Notes: a model not told the origin generated them from the sequence alone. Positions 11,723 through 22,834 are shown, counted from the stretch's first letter. The stretch is DNA of 64,000 nt from Setomelanomma holmii (GCA_010015745.1 ML978179.1:124001-188000), one strand, 5' to 3'. A program made the numbers and translations.

Positions 11723-12664
11723 GCTGACCCCTACCACTTGTAGTCTTGACACTTTATCATCCCTTTCCTTATTTCTTTACTTTGGCCTTGCGAAAACACG
11801 CTGTTTGAGGAAGCAAGAATCCTGCACCCTACTTTTCACCACCGAAACCAGCATCAACAATACCCCTCATCAACTCGGATTGTAGCTCTAGAGATACCAT
11901 TTTCCTTGTCTCCTCTCAACTCTACCTGTACTCTCCACTACACGACACCTGGCCAGCATCACACGTCTTCGCTTCTACCCTGTCGATTGGTATCTCTCCT
12001 TTGTTACTACCTTGGGGTCTGTCCTTGGTCGGTGCTTGAATGGTCATATTGGATTCTTGCATGCATTTGGGTGGATGAAACAAACTGTATTGATGAAAGG
12101 AGTTCATCATACTGACATATACGAACTGGAAAGCAAGCGCAAGCGGCATATGGGACGGAGTTATACTTTTCTTTTGTGTGCATCGAAGGAACGGGATTAT
12201 CTACAGTTCGCTTTTACCTCTAGGGATGATTAGTTAGTCAAGACTCGTATCCGTCGGAGATCTGAGCATGTCCTTGGATGAGACATGTGACGATCCGGGA
12301 TTTACCCACTCACAACTATGTCTTCTGCTTGCAACGTGACGGTGAGAGTGACTTATACAAAGACGGACTGATCTGAGCACCCTCCCGCGGAACCTGGAGG
12401 ATACGCGGTTGCCTTATCGCTGCTGCTTATGGCTGCATCATCAGGAACGGAAGGTGCGAATCCTTAGAACGCCTACATCAACGTTTTTCAAAGTACTCGA
12501 AGCCTATGAAGTCCTCCATGACTTGCTATTCCGAACACCGATCGGAACTACTTTGGCCTTGAATCATTCCACATATCATGATTGTCTGTATATAACCATC
12601 AAATAAAAATATCGAAGCTGAGAGCTCGAACCCTCCGCAATTACCTTTGACCACTCTTCACAGC
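11723..12664. other. Intergenic, no gene seen
   Basis: 3' UTR of the kinase and 5' region of the FAD oxidoreductase. Short open frames only, none resembling a protein family. Confidence 0.6.
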
Positions 12665-14511
12665 ATGGTGCTCCGCCGTGTCGTCATTTCTGAGTTTCAA
12701 CCTCACTCTCAAACCCAAACTCCAATGCCTGCCTCGCACGAACCCAAGCCATCACTACAACAATCCACCACCTCACAGATCCTCCCCGTCCCAAACCCAG
12801 TCCCGTCCTACTGGCTCAGCGAACCGCACAAATATGCGAATTTACGCTCCACGCCAGATTTGCCGGAATCATGTACGCTCATTCCCTAGCTCACCACCCC
12901 CGTCCCCATCCATACGAATCCCCATAACCGTGCTAATCTTCCCAGGCGACATCGCCATCATCGGCTCCGGCATGTCTGGCGTCCTAACAGCATACCACAT
13001 CCTCAAGAGTTCTCCCGCAGATACATTACCCAGTATCGTTCTGTTGGATGCGAGACAGCTTTGCTCTGGCGCGACTGCGAGGAATGGCGGCCATGCGAAG
13101 GTTAAAACGGACACGCTTACCAGTCTACCCTCTTCCCAGCGGGTTGAGTTCCAGGCGTATGTGGCTAGTGTAATGCGTGCGTTGAAAGACTTGGTAGAGG
13201 AGGAAGGTTTGAGCGCGCATTGTGAGTTTGAAGTAAGGCGGAGTTATGATGTTTTTCAAGACGTTTCAAAAGCCGCAGAAGTCAAGAAGGTGTATGACGA
13301 GGCACTTTGCAGAGGGGAGAAGTGGACGAAAGAATACGCGTATTTGGGGGAGGATATTGCTGAAAAGGTGACGAGTCTTAGGGGGGCGAAAGCGGCGTTT
13401 TCGAGTCCAGCTGCGAGTTTTTGGCCGTATAAATTTGTCACTGGGCTGCTTGAACGGATGGTTGGACGGTGGGGTGTTGATGTTGGAGGAGGTGGAGGAG
13501 AAGGAGAAGGAGGAGAAGGAGAAGGAGAAGGAGAAGGAGGAGAAGGAGAAGGAGAAGGAGAAGGAGGAGAAGGAGAAGGAGAAGGAGAAGGAGGAGAAGG
13601 AGAAGGAGGAGAAGGAGNNNNNNNNNNNNNNNNNNNNNNNNNNNNNNNNNNNNNNNNNNNNNNNNNNAGGAGAAGGAGAAGGAGAAGGAGAAGGAGAAGG
13701 AGGGGAAGGAGAAGGAGGAGAAGGAGAAGGAGGAGAAGGAGAAGGAGGAGGCCAAACCGGGCTCAATATCCAAACAAACACGCCCGTAACTTCCGTGCAC
13801 GAAAGCACATTAGGCGCGACGAAATTATCCACACCAAGGGGAAATCTCCACGCATCCAAAGTCGTCTTCGCAACAAACGCATGGACACCCGGCCTCCTCC
13901 CCTCGTTCAAACACACAATTACACCCGTCCGCGGAATGGCATCACACCACACTCCCCTCCAACCCATCCACCCTCATCTAAACACGACGTATAACATCCA
14001 CTTCTCCCCTTCTGCCGCTCTTTCTCCTCCGTCCTCGCGGAAGCGTGAGGGGACGGATTACCTCAACCCACGCCCCAACGGGAGTATCGTCGTCGGCGGC
14101 GGAAACTACGCGTACAGCAAGAATAAGGCGCTCTGGTACGGTAATTTTGACGATTCGGCGCGTATGCCGGCGGATGTGGAGAAGCATTGGGAACAGTACA
14201 TGCAGGATACGTTTCTGGGGTGGGAGGAATCTGAGAGTCGAGCTGGGCTGGTGTGGGTGGGGATTCAGGGGTATACAAGTGATGGTATGTGTCATGTCGG
14301 GCGAGTACCTGGTGAGGGGAAGAAGAAGCAGCAGTGGATGTTAGCGGGTTTTAATGGTGGGGGGATGGCGTTGATAGCGGGGGCTGCGAAGGCCGTTGCG
14401 GAGATGGTGGTGTTGGATAGGGATTTTGGGGATGTGTGGGAGAGGTATGGATTGGTGGAGGGATTTGGGACGGGGGAGGGGAGACTGAAAGGGGAGGGTG
14501 AGGAGAAGTAA
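12665..14511 (+). CDS. FAD-dependent oxidoreductase (DAO family) with a large Gly/Glu repeat and an assembly gap
   Basis: Spliced as 12665-12872 and 12946-14511. Exon 1 encodes the family N-terminus PSYWLSEPHKYANLRSTPDL, and the 73-bp intron is removed to give PESC-DIAIIGSGMSGVLTAY, the FAD-binding GxGxxG fold. LDARQLCSGATARNGGHAK follows. The C-terminal part has the substrate-domain and second FAD contacts: VVFATNAWTPGLLP, ITPVRG, and GFNGGGM near the end. These enzymes oxidise amines or D-amino acids with FAD; the substrate is unknown. After WGVDVGG a GGA/GAA repeat encodes Gly/Glu and runs into 50 Ns at 13618-13667, then continues to about 13749 before QTGLNIQTNTPV. The downstream frame differs by one from the upstream frame as written, but the GRA triplet phase on both sides matches, so an N gap of 3n+1 bases would restore one frame. 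Start could also be 12647 or 12725. Confidence 0.85.
13487..13749 (+). repeat. Coding GGAGAA/GGA-type repeat interrupted by 50 Ns
   Basis: Almost pure GRA triplets on both sides of the gap at 13618-13667, encoding Gly-Glu-rich sequence inside the oxidoreductase. A 50-N block is probably a placeholder, so the true repeat length is unknown. Confidence 0.95.
13618..13667. other. Assembly gap (50 N)
   Basis: Fifty unknown bases inside the GRA repeat of the FAD oxidoreductase gene. Confidence 0.99.
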
Positions 14512-14582
14512 TTGGCAGGAAGATATTTGTAGACTGCTGGAGGGCTATGGTAGAATTCTATTCAGGACCGGGGGTATCATGT

Positions 14583-14583
14583 A

Positions 14584-14646
<63 letters not shown>
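14583..14646. repeat. (GAAA)n microsatellite, about 16 units
   Basis: AAAG tetranucleotide repeat between the convergent ends of the FAD oxidoreductase and MED6 genes. The rest of this 163-bp spacer has no other feature. Confidence 0.97.
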
Positions 14647-14674
14647 CTCATGGACCAAGACTACAGCACCGCGC

Positions 14675-15780
14675 TCATGAAGCTGACGGCACACCCGGCG
14701 TAGTCGGACTTGCCAGTCCCTTGCTCTTCCTCCTCTCGCGCTTCTTCTCCTTTGACAACGGAGCCACACTGCCTTTCCTAGTATGCCCCTCACCAGCAGC
14801 AGGAGTAGCCGCACCCTTCGGTGTAGGAGCCACTGACGGCGCCACGCTCGAAGGCCTAGTCTCAGCCTTTTGCGCCGCGAGTAGCAACGCTGCAGCTTCC
14901 GCACTCTTTTCCTGCGCCTTGTTCCTCTCATCCACCGCATTCCTAGTATTCGTGAAAACAAACGCGCCAGGCTCGCCCTTGAGCGGATTCTCGTCCATAT
15001 ACTCGTCTCCGAACCGATTCGTCAGTGCCAGGCTCTGCATGAACAGCGCGTCTGAAAACTCAGTCATCACGTCCTCCACATCTGCTGCCTGCACCGTTGC
15101 CGCGCCTTGTGACTGCTCAAGCTCTGTTGGCGCCAGCGTCGGACTACCCACACGACTCCCCACGGGCGCTGCTTTTGGCGCTTCGTACGAAGGTGGCATA
15201 TACGAGTAGCCTGTTGCGGGGCTCCAGTGCGCCATGTTCTGGGATATCTCAGCGACCTGCTGGAGACGTGTCGAGATGGTGAGCTGCGTTAGGCTGTTAG
15301 CTCTGCTGAATCAAGCGGGACACGCGCGTCTCGTCATGGCAGGCAGCAACTTACCAATCGCGCTCTTACTAGGTCCAGCATGCTTGGCGCTTGTCGCATC
15401 AATGTTCCCTGATTGTACCAGTTGCCTTCGACGAATTTATCAACCGTGTCGTCTGCCCGCCTGACTATGTTCTGGCGCTGGAGCAGCCATGGCTGGCCTT
15501 CGCCCTGGGGTTCACTCGCTACGACGAATTGCAGGCCTGATCCGATGGAGTGTAGTTTCTCGGTAAAGGCCTTGCGGTCGTTGATGACATGGTAGGTGGC
15601 GGGGTCTGAACGGTGGACGTTGAGGATAGCCGTGTTGTTGCTTTGTGCTTCGTAGAACTGCGACTGGAAGAAGTACCACATCAGGTTGTTGTGAGCATCG
15701 ATGCCGCCGGGCTCCAGTCCGTCGAGGGCCGGCGGGAAGTTGAATTCTTGCTCGTCGAGGAGAGGCACTTTGGCAGCCAT
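14675..15780 (-). CDS. MED6: Mediator complex subunit 6
   Basis: Two exons on the minus strand, 15355-15780 and 14675-15283, with a 71-bp intron, giving 344 aa. MED6 is a head-module subunit of the Mediator coactivator that bridges activators to RNA polymerase II in the nucleus. Visible signature: NNLMWYFFQSQFYEAQSNNT near the N-terminus, then DRKAFTEKLHSIGSGLQFVV, and RRADDTVDKFVEGNWYNQGT. The splice joins SMLDLVRARL to LTISTRLQQVAEISQNMAHW and then SPATGYSYMPPSYE, which is the conserved continuation of the fungal family. The C-terminal third is low-complexity, rich in Ala, Ser and Pro and ending in a basic Lys/Arg patch. The ATG at 15780 gives MAAKVPLLDEQEF and no better start is visible. 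It is divergently arranged with the MMTAG2-like gene 159 bp away. Confidence 0.93.
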
Positions 15781-15939
15781 CTTGAAAGTAGATTCTCTAT
15801 GGTGTTGAGGTTTGGGCGCGGCTTCGTCGCTGCGGCAGTTGTGGGGAAGCTTGGACCCTGACGTCGATCTCACCTCCGTCTCTTGCCCGCAAGCTTGGAC
15901 TTTCTGCCCCCCTCCCTCTCCAACAAACACCACAACAGC
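15781..15939. promoter_or_regulatory. Short bidirectional promoter between MED6 and the MMTAG2-like gene
   Basis: Only 159 bp separate the two divergent ATGs, so both promoters and both leaders must lie here or overlap neighbouring coding sequence. No TATA box is obvious. Regulation is inferred from position only. Confidence 0.6.
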
Positions 15940-16729
15940 ATGGATCTATTACAGACGGTGCGCAAAGAAGGCAGTCGGTATGTCGTGACAATCATGAGAT
16001 GTGCATTGTTGCTAACAAATATGCAGTGGCGGCCGCGCCGACTTCAAGTGGGAAGATGTCAAAGGCGATGCGCAGCGCGAAAACTACCTCGGCCACTCGC
16101 TCATGGCCCCGGTCGGTCGCTGGCAACAAGGCCGCGATCTCAACTGGTATGCGAAGGGCGACGTCGAGTCCAAGGAGGCAGAAGCTGAGCGCATCAAGGA
16201 AGAGAAGCGCAAGCTGAAGGAGGCCGAAGAGGATGCCATGCTTGCTGCCATGGGTCTGCCAGTACCTGTGCGAGAAAAGGACAATGCGAACCTGACGCCA
16301 CTCGGACAGAAGGCCCACGAAGCGGAGGTTGACGAGGCGATGGTGGCGAAGGCCAAGGTCGACGAGGACGAGGACAGGGCAGGCAGGCAAGAGAAGAAAG
16401 ACAAGACGCGCAGGCACAGGGACGACGACCGCGAGCGCAAGAGGAGACACAGATCGAGGAGTCGTTCAGGGGATCGAGAGCGCCGCCACAGACATCGGGA
16501 TCGTTCACGATCGCGTGACCGTCGGCGGCACGATGATAGAGAGGACAGGCACAGGCACCGATCGAGGAGTCGGGAGCGCAGGCGACGAGACGAGCGGCCA
16601 GAGCGTCGAACGGAGCGTGATGTGGACGATAAGCGCTACCGGTCGCGATCTCGCTCGAGGGATAGACGGCGCAGACGAAGCACGCACAGCAGGTCACCTT
16701 ACGAGAGGAACGAGAGGAGGAGAGCCTGA
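15940..16729 (+). CDS. MMTAG2-like (multiple myeloma tumour-associated protein 2 domain) SR-rich protein
   Basis: Exons 15940-15977 and 16027-16729, 246 aa. The first exon encodes MDLLQTVRKEGSR and the splice restores GGRADFKWEDVKGDAQRENY followed by LGHSLMAPVGRWQQGRDLNW and YAKGD, which is the conserved N-terminal block of the MMTAG2 family. A charged helical stretch (about residues 65-115) follows, and the C-terminal half is dense in RS, RD and RH dipeptides such as RRHRSRSRSGDRERRHRHRD. Family members are nuclear and the RS-rich tail suggests association with splicing factors, but the molecular role is not established. The 49-bp intron has a clean GTATGT donor and a CAG acceptor. Confidence 0.88.
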
Positions 16730-17517
16730 GGCGGTCGAATCCACCAACGACCTTATCATCAATGGAGTTAACAGTACGCCGGGTGTGGACGCTTCGGCTA
16801 CGAGAAGTGAAAGTGTTTTTTTTTGCAGATGGCACCTGGGTGGCTTCCAAGCAGCAGGACGAGAAACTTCGTTATGACGACAAAGAGTGGTACAACTCGG
16901 TCCTAGATGCGTCTTGATTGCGTACCGCATGTATGCTACGGGTCATTGAGACGAGCTGAGGCCTATTTCGAAGTCCACCATTTTTGGTGGCCTAGAACTG
17001 AACACGACGCCAGACCGGGATGCTGCCAGTTCAAACATTAGAATGAATACCGTCCTTAAGCTTCCTATACAAAGACAAACAAGACCAGTAGGCAAGCTCC
17101 TCATTGACTTGTAACCACAATGGTACTGCAAGCAACGAAGCGAGGAAGAAGTATTGTGAGCCTCCTCCACGTCAATCCTAGGCTAGCAAAACGGCAGTAT
17201 CAGCATACTATATCTTCCTACAGCTTCCTGAGTCTAGGCACTCACCAGACCAATTAACCCGAGTTGCAAGGCTATTACTTCTATCGTGCAGTGGTCAGCA
17301 CTTCCGAGTCCATTCCGAACGGCATCGGCTCCCCATTTGCTTCCCCACTTCTTACTCCACGCGTACAACAGCAGACCAGATTGGTATTTCCGTACGAAAA
17401 AGCAAGCCAAGCACTTTGATCCTATTTCTCTTATACACGTTACATTCACGACCATATATTTTCTCTTCAGGATTTATATATCGCCTTCTAATCCAACAGT
17501 CATCATCGCTCGACAAA
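16730..17517. other. Intergenic, no gene seen
   Basis: 3' UTR of the MMTAG2-like gene and the promoter of the broken amidase. An AT-rich TTTATATATC stretch near 17472-17481 lies about 40 bp upstream of the amidase ATG and could be a TATA element. Confidence 0.5.
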
Positions 17518-19206
17518 ATGGATTCAGCACCACCCATCACAAGTTGGCAAGAACTAGCAAAGACAAAAAGAGACTCTGTAGCAGCAAAGATACCCAAGGA
17601 CTGGCTTCTCCCCACATCACTCACATCCCAATACACCGAGACCTCCACCATCAGCGTCCTAGACGTACCTCGAACATGCGGGCTCCTGACTCCCTAAGAA
17701 CTCGCCATCACCGAAAACCACGATGCCACAGAACTCATCGAACTAATGAGTAAAGGGGATCTGAAGAGCGTGGAAGTAGTAACAGCATTCTGCAAACGCG
17801 CCGCCATCGCCCAACAATGCGTATCCTGCCTTACAGAAACAATGTTCGACTCTGCGCTCGCCCGGGCCGCCGAGTGCGACGCCTACCTAGCACGAGAAGG
17901 AAAACCCATAGGCCCATTGCACGGTCTGCCTATCAGTCTGAAAGACTCCTTCAATGTCAAAGGAGTCCAAGCAACGATCGGCTATGTGTCTTTCATCGCG
18001 CATCCACCAGCGCCAGCGAACTCCGCTGTTGTGGATATCTTGCTGCAGCAAGGAGCGGTGCTGTATGTTAAAACGAATCTCCCACAAGCTATGATGACAG
18101 CTGATTCTCATAACAATATCTTCGGACGTACACTCAATCCCCTCCGCTTGGATCGCACGGCAGGCGGATCCACAGGCGGTGAAGCAGCCCTCCTCGCGAT
18201 GAAAGGTAGCGTGCTAGGCGTGAGTACCGACATCGCAGGCTCAAATCGCATCCCCGCTTTGTGCTGCGGGATCAAGAGTATTAAGCCGACGGCCTCGCGC
18301 GTCCCGTTTGCGGGTGGTGTGCCGGTGGGTAGATTGGGCAGTCCGAGTGCGATTCTACCTGTCATCGGGCCATGTGGGCGCTCGGTACGGGATTTCCAGC
18401 TTTTCCTAAAGAGCGTGGTGGGTAAACGGGCGTGGGGTGTGGATGCTGATGCGTTGAATGTCCCATGGCGTGGCATCTCCCCTTTCTCTCGTCCGCTACG
18501 ATTTGGACTGCTCAGAGGGTGTAAAGAAAGACCGTTGCATCCTCCTATTGCAAGGGGAATGCATCACACCGCTACGAAATTGAAAGAAGTCGGCCACACG
18601 ATTGTCCTGCTTGACGACAAAGTACCGGATTTATATCAATCCGCCCTACTCGCATGGAAATTCTTCCTACTGGACCCGAACAGGACGCCATTGAAGCATA
18701 TCCAAGCTTCATGCGAACCCGTTGTTCCTTCGCTGCCTACGTGTTCCTTCCCTGAACTTGCGGAGTGGAAGCCGAATCTAGATGAGCTATGGAATATCAA
18801 TGTCCAGCGAGCAGAGATGGTCAAGGCGTGGAAAGATAACATGGTGCAAGAGAACCTTGATGCGGTGCTAATGCCTGGATATCAAGCCCCAGCACCAAAG
18901 CATGACACATATGGGGTACCTATCTACACGGTGGTGCCGAATTTGATCAACTATCCTGCGTGCATCTTGAGCACGGGCTTTGCGGAGAAGGAGGAAGATG
19001 GAACGTTCTTGAAGGATGTGAAGTACGAACCAGCATGTGAGTTTGACTCGGCGCTTTGGGAGAGCTACGTGCTAATGTATAGCGTAGATGAGCCGGATGA
19101 GGTGGAGGGATTGCCGTGTCATGTGCAGATTCTGGGGAAGCCGATGGAAGATGAGGAGTTGCTTCAGATTATGAAGGTTGTGGAGGAGACGCTGGGCAAG
19201 AAGTAA
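17518..19206 (+). pseudogene. Amidase (acetamidase/FAAH-like), interrupted by an in-frame TAA
   Basis: From the ATG at 17518 (context ACAAAATG) a 563-codon amidase frame runs to 19206, the usual length of fungal acetamidases, but codon 60 is TAA (17695-17697). The frame resumes at once with ELAITENHDATELIELMSKG, with no shift. The preceding LDVPRTCGLLTP is the normal family N-terminus. The amidase signature is recognisable: catalytic Lys in PISLKDSFNVKG, GGSTGGEAAL containing the cis-Ser region, and nucleophile Ser in STDIAGSNRIP. The latter reads AGS where family members usually have GGS, and SNR where SIR is common, so catalysis may already have been relaxed. A 34-bp pseudo-intron covering the stop would break the frame. 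A 487-residue product could start at the internal ATG at 17746, lacking the N-terminus. Sequencing error cannot be excluded. Confidence 0.75.
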
Positions 19207-19318
19207 TGGTGAGCTGGACATTGAAAAAATTCAAAGTGAATGTGACCATCGTGTCGTTTGCGTCACTGCTCGCTGTACTCTTGCTTGCACCTATCCAAGC
19301 CCTCTTCGGAACTCAACC

Positions 19319-20161
19319 TCATTTCGCCCCCGCCTCCACAACCCTAACAATCCACTCCGCCGTCTCATCCGGCCTACTCAAAAACGGGCTATGACCCGCC
19401 TTCACCCTCTGAACCTCAATCTCCGCGCCCGCATCCTGCACGCCCTTGATCATAGCCTCCTGTGCAGATGCCGGAATGGCCTGATCGTCCTCACACAGCC
19501 AGTAACTCGTCGGGATCTTTCTCCAGCTCGCAGCCTTGGTCTTATCGTGGAAAGTAGCATAGGAATGAGACATGAGTTTCTTGTAATAGTCTTGCTGTTC
19601 AGATTCGGGGAGGTCGTTGTAAAAAACTGCTGGGTCTTTGGCGTAGACATACGGTTCCTGGTGGATTGTGAGCAATGTGTGTTTCAATCTCATACTTGAG
19701 CTAACTCTAGTCGCAATGGAAAATGAACGCCATGAATGGGCCTCGATACGCACCTGCACATCGAACCAGGGCGGGTCCCGGTTCCCAATCGCGTTGTGCA
19801 AACTCACACCTTCCGGTACGATGAATGCAGCCATATAGCCAACTCGCGTCAGACCTCCCTTCTTGGCCTCTGCTTCTCGTTCTTTCTTGCCCAGGCCAAC
19901 GAGTCCTGTGCCGGCTACGATGCCGCCCCAGCTATGCGCAATGGCAACGACGTCGTTGCCTGAACCGATGGCTTCTTCGACGAGTGAGCGAGCTGCAGCA
20001 ACATCCTCAGTCAGGTCCTTGGGAGCATTGGAGGCACCGACTGCAGGCATTTGGCGCGCATGAACGGTGTACCCAAGATTTTGAAGTTTAGAAAAGACAG
20101 CATCCATATAAAATGGAGCGTGCCATGCTCCCGGAATGACGACGATTTGTGTTTTCGACAT
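19319..20161 (-). CDS. Alpha/beta hydrolase
   Basis: Two exons, 19754-20161 and 19319-19657, 248 aa. The 96-bp intron is a multiple of three without a stop, so it can be mistaken for coding sequence, but it has a GTGCGT donor and CACCAG acceptor and its translation does not look like the family. The protein starts SKTQIVVIPGAWHAPF, the oxyanion strand of the fold. Nucleophile Ser is in AIAHSWGGIVAG, the acid is probably in CEDDQAIP and the catalytic His in VKAGHSPFLSRPDETA. This matches the AB_hydrolase_6 esterase group. No signal peptide is seen, so a cytosolic esterase or lactonase of unknown substrate is likely. The ATG at 20161 is chosen because the upstream in-frame part looks like leader. 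It ends tail to tail with the broken amidase. Confidence 0.85.
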   Translation of the reverse strand: MSKTQIVVIPGAWHAPFYMDAVFSKLQNLGYTVHARQMPAVGASNAPKDLTEDVAAARSLVEEAIGSGNDVVAIAHSWGGIVAGTGLVGLGKKEREAEAKKGGLTRVGYMAAFIVPEGVSLHNAIGNRDPPWFDVQVRIEAHSWRSFSIATRVSSSMRLKHTLLTIHQEPYVYAKDPAVFYNDLPESEQQDYYKKLMSHSYATFHDKTKAASWRKIPTSYWLCEDDQAIPASAQEAMIKGVQDAGAEIEVQRVKAGHSPFLSRPDETAEWIVRVVEAGAK

Positions 20162-20933
20162 TGTTGACGATGTTGTGATACCTTCAAGATGGCAATGTTC
20201 TGCAGTCGGATTTATGTATTGGGGTATCTCTCGATCCGAGGAACTTTTAGCTGCGGGCGTTCTTCGGCGTCGGAAGTTGCTCCTTTTGGAAAAGTTGAAA
20301 TGCGGGGAAGTTGGCATTTAAATATTCCAAACTTGAGGTCGAATACCCGTAGTTGCCTAGTCCAGTATGTATGGGGCAATGCTACTACCCTTAAGCGGCG
20401 AGATCGCTCTACAAGAGACTAACGCAGGGCCACCTGCTTGCCGTAGGAGCTACCCGAAAATCGTCAATCGGTGATCGGGTTGAAGCATCTCAACCGAGAC
20501 CTTCGCATGATGTTGCTAGTTGCGGTGCTAAAGGCCAATCGCACCTGTAGATTTTCAGTGTGAGGTCTTTTTATAAATACCCGTCTTACGGTGGGCGTTA
20601 CAGGGCGATTCGCTAGTGAACTGGAGGCCTTGGGCTACTGCTGCTAGTAATCAGCCTCAAAATAATAGGGACGAGCCAGAACACTTCAGTGCTCAGCTCT
20701 GAGTAAGCCTGGTGGCCGTTTTTGACAGTTGCTTGTGATCTCAATGGTGTTAGCAGTGTCACCCTGCTAGCGCATACGGCGAATACGTGGACGGAAAAGG
20801 TAAAGGTATACGGCGGGTATTGTTGTGTTCGCTGACAATCGAGTGATCGAACAGACGTGATATTTATGGCCTGAAGGGCTCAAGGGATATCTCGATGGTA
20901 CATATCGCGCACCGAATGCCGCAAATGCTCGCT
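20162..20933. other. Intergenic, no gene seen
   Basis: Spacer between the alpha/beta hydrolase start and the SEC22 3' end. Includes an AT-rich stretch TTTTTATAAATAC near 20567-20580. No coding sequence is supported. Confidence 0.5.
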
Positions 20934-21807
20934 CTACAAGAAACGCCACCAAATGAAGACGATGATGATGAACGCCAGTCCGCCAATGGGTCCGTACTTG
21001 AAGAAGTCAGCATGGCTGCATAGCCTTCGAACAGCGGATGTTGTGCCTAAGAACTCACCTGTTTCAATAGCAACTCCCAATTGATTTCTACAGCCGCCTT
21101 CTTGTACTTTCTGCTGTCTTCCCGCAGGCGACTCGAGATATCGCCCATGCGCTCTAAGCTGTCTCCTCTGTACAGCAGGTCTTCGATGTTCTTTGTCATG
21201 ACCTTCGTGACATCCTTCAACTCGTCGTTCAGTTTGTCCAAGTTCTGAGTGGCCCTTGAGTCTTGGTATGTCTTCTTTGTGCGCTGGATAAAGGTATCGA
21301 ACTCGACGAAGGCATACGGCCGGCACCCGGGCGCCAGGTATTGGTTCGGTTGGTAGGTCTGGGTAAACTCGGAGGAGAGGTCCGAGAGGTATGTGAAGGC
21401 TAGTTTGCGGGGGTACGATCGGTCGCATATGCATAGGAAACACAGGTCGCCATTTATGAGGTAGCTGCCAGAAAGGATTAGCGAATATGTATCGGGCCCG
21501 CGGGGCAATCTGACGCACTGGTAGGTGTATGAGCCGCTCTCTATACTGGCTTGCGGTTCTGAGTTGCGATTCAGGCGGCGCTGCACGAGCTTCACCCTGC
21601 CCTTGACTTCATTGAACTCGGCGTCTGTCTAGCATCCGTGAGTTTTGCGCGAAGTGTGCATGTTGTTCTTGGTGCATGGTTACCTCTGCGTCGTCAACCG
21701 AGGCTGTGAGAATTAGGCCTGTATATTTGTGAGTCTTTCTGCAGTGAGAGCGCGTTGGGAAAGAGCTCCTGACCATCGAGGCGCGTTATCATGGTGTGTT
21801 TGATCAT
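20934..21807 (-). CDS. SEC22: Vesicle-trafficking v-SNARE Sec22
   Basis: Five exons on the minus strand: 21774-21807, 21684-21718, 21519-21628, 21059-21464 and 20934-20996, giving 215 aa, the expected length for Sec22. This is the R-SNARE of ER-Golgi transport. The longin domain runs from MIKHTMITRLDGL through TASVDDAE, IESGSYTYHYLINGDLCFLC, CDRSYPRKLAFTYLSDL to YAFVEFDTFIQRTKKTYQDS. The SNARE helix is LDKLNDELKDVTKVMTKNIE followed by DLLYRGDSLERM with the central Arg. The C-terminal membrane anchor is GPIGGLAFIIIVFIWWRFL. The last intron uses an AAG acceptor with a GCTGAC branch site about 10 bp before it; the only in-frame alternative start of that exon would add residues not seen in the family. 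Introns are 54-62 bp. An alternative ATG lies at 21792. Confidence 0.93.
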
Positions 21808-22834
21808 GGTTGTGGTATTGTTTTTGAGGAAACACTGGGCTACAAAGTTTCACTATTTATGCGCTTGAGGATGCTTTGAAGAAGTGGCGTGGTGAATCGC
21901 TTTGTAGTGCAATAAAGGCTACGTGTTGGGTCGCAGTTGCCAAATCGCAGAAAGTGACGACAATGCGGAAAGGGTGCGGAGGTCACGGACCACCGAGCTT
22001 CACAACCTCGAGTCTGCGGGTATTCGCAGAAAATATGCGATCAAGCATTGCCCGCTGTCTTCAATATGACTGCAGATGACTGTCTGTACATATCTCGTCA
22101 CGCTTTTGTCAAACATCGATGACCTAAGTGCTCCTGCCTCGGGCGTACAGGGTCGCAACTTGGCGAGCTCGCACGGTGGACAAGATGCACAGCGGACCTT
22201 TCCTCGCCTTCCCATACACTGCCTTATCCTCGCACACTCACTTCGCGTGACTGGTCTTTTGATCGCGATTTCTGTTTGATGTCAGCCCTCATCTTCGCTC
22301 CCATCCTCATCAGATCATCTGGCCATATCCCAGGCTACCATCCTTCAGCCCAACGCAACGTGCCAAAGACGATATTGTCACACCGAGGTCCGTAATTATC
22401 GCAACAGGTAAAGCATTACCACACACCTGTCCTTCTCTCGCTGGACCTCAGCAGTGGACGACTTCGATGCGTGTAGGTTCGACGTCATGTCCCTGCCTGT
22501 GCGGTAAGTTGGGCTCCTTCACCTCCCGAGTGCGGTACACCGGACCGTCGGTATTTCTGCTTAGCCTGGTGCCTGCTATTATGTCCTATTCTCGAGAAGT
22601 TGCACAATAACAATTGTTGCGTCATTTCACTCACACATGTTACCATTGTAGACTATTGGCTTCTATCTTTTGTTTCGACAATACGGCTTGTTCAACCTGA
22701 CGACTCTGATAAGTCTAGACAGACGCCCTCCATCTCATTCTGCGTTCTCAATCTCTGATCAAACTCGACTGTCTCCCACGACCACAGCAGACAAGAAGAC
22801 TCAGACACCCCAAAAGCAAACGACAAGAGCACTC
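21808..22834. other. Intergenic between divergent genes
   Basis: Promoter and leader region of SEC22 (-) and the ASX-domain gene (+). The open frame from 22672 that joins the ASX gene begins without an ATG and is probably leader. No other gene is visible. Confidence 0.5.

Noticed and set aside
12611..12640. TCGAACC/GGTTCGA-like B-box, possible tRNA
   Set aside because: No stem partners or A box; T-arm cannot pair.
17665..17698. Possible 34-bp intron removing the amidase stop codon
   Set aside because: Too short, deletes the conserved VPRTCGLLTP block, and shifts the frame.
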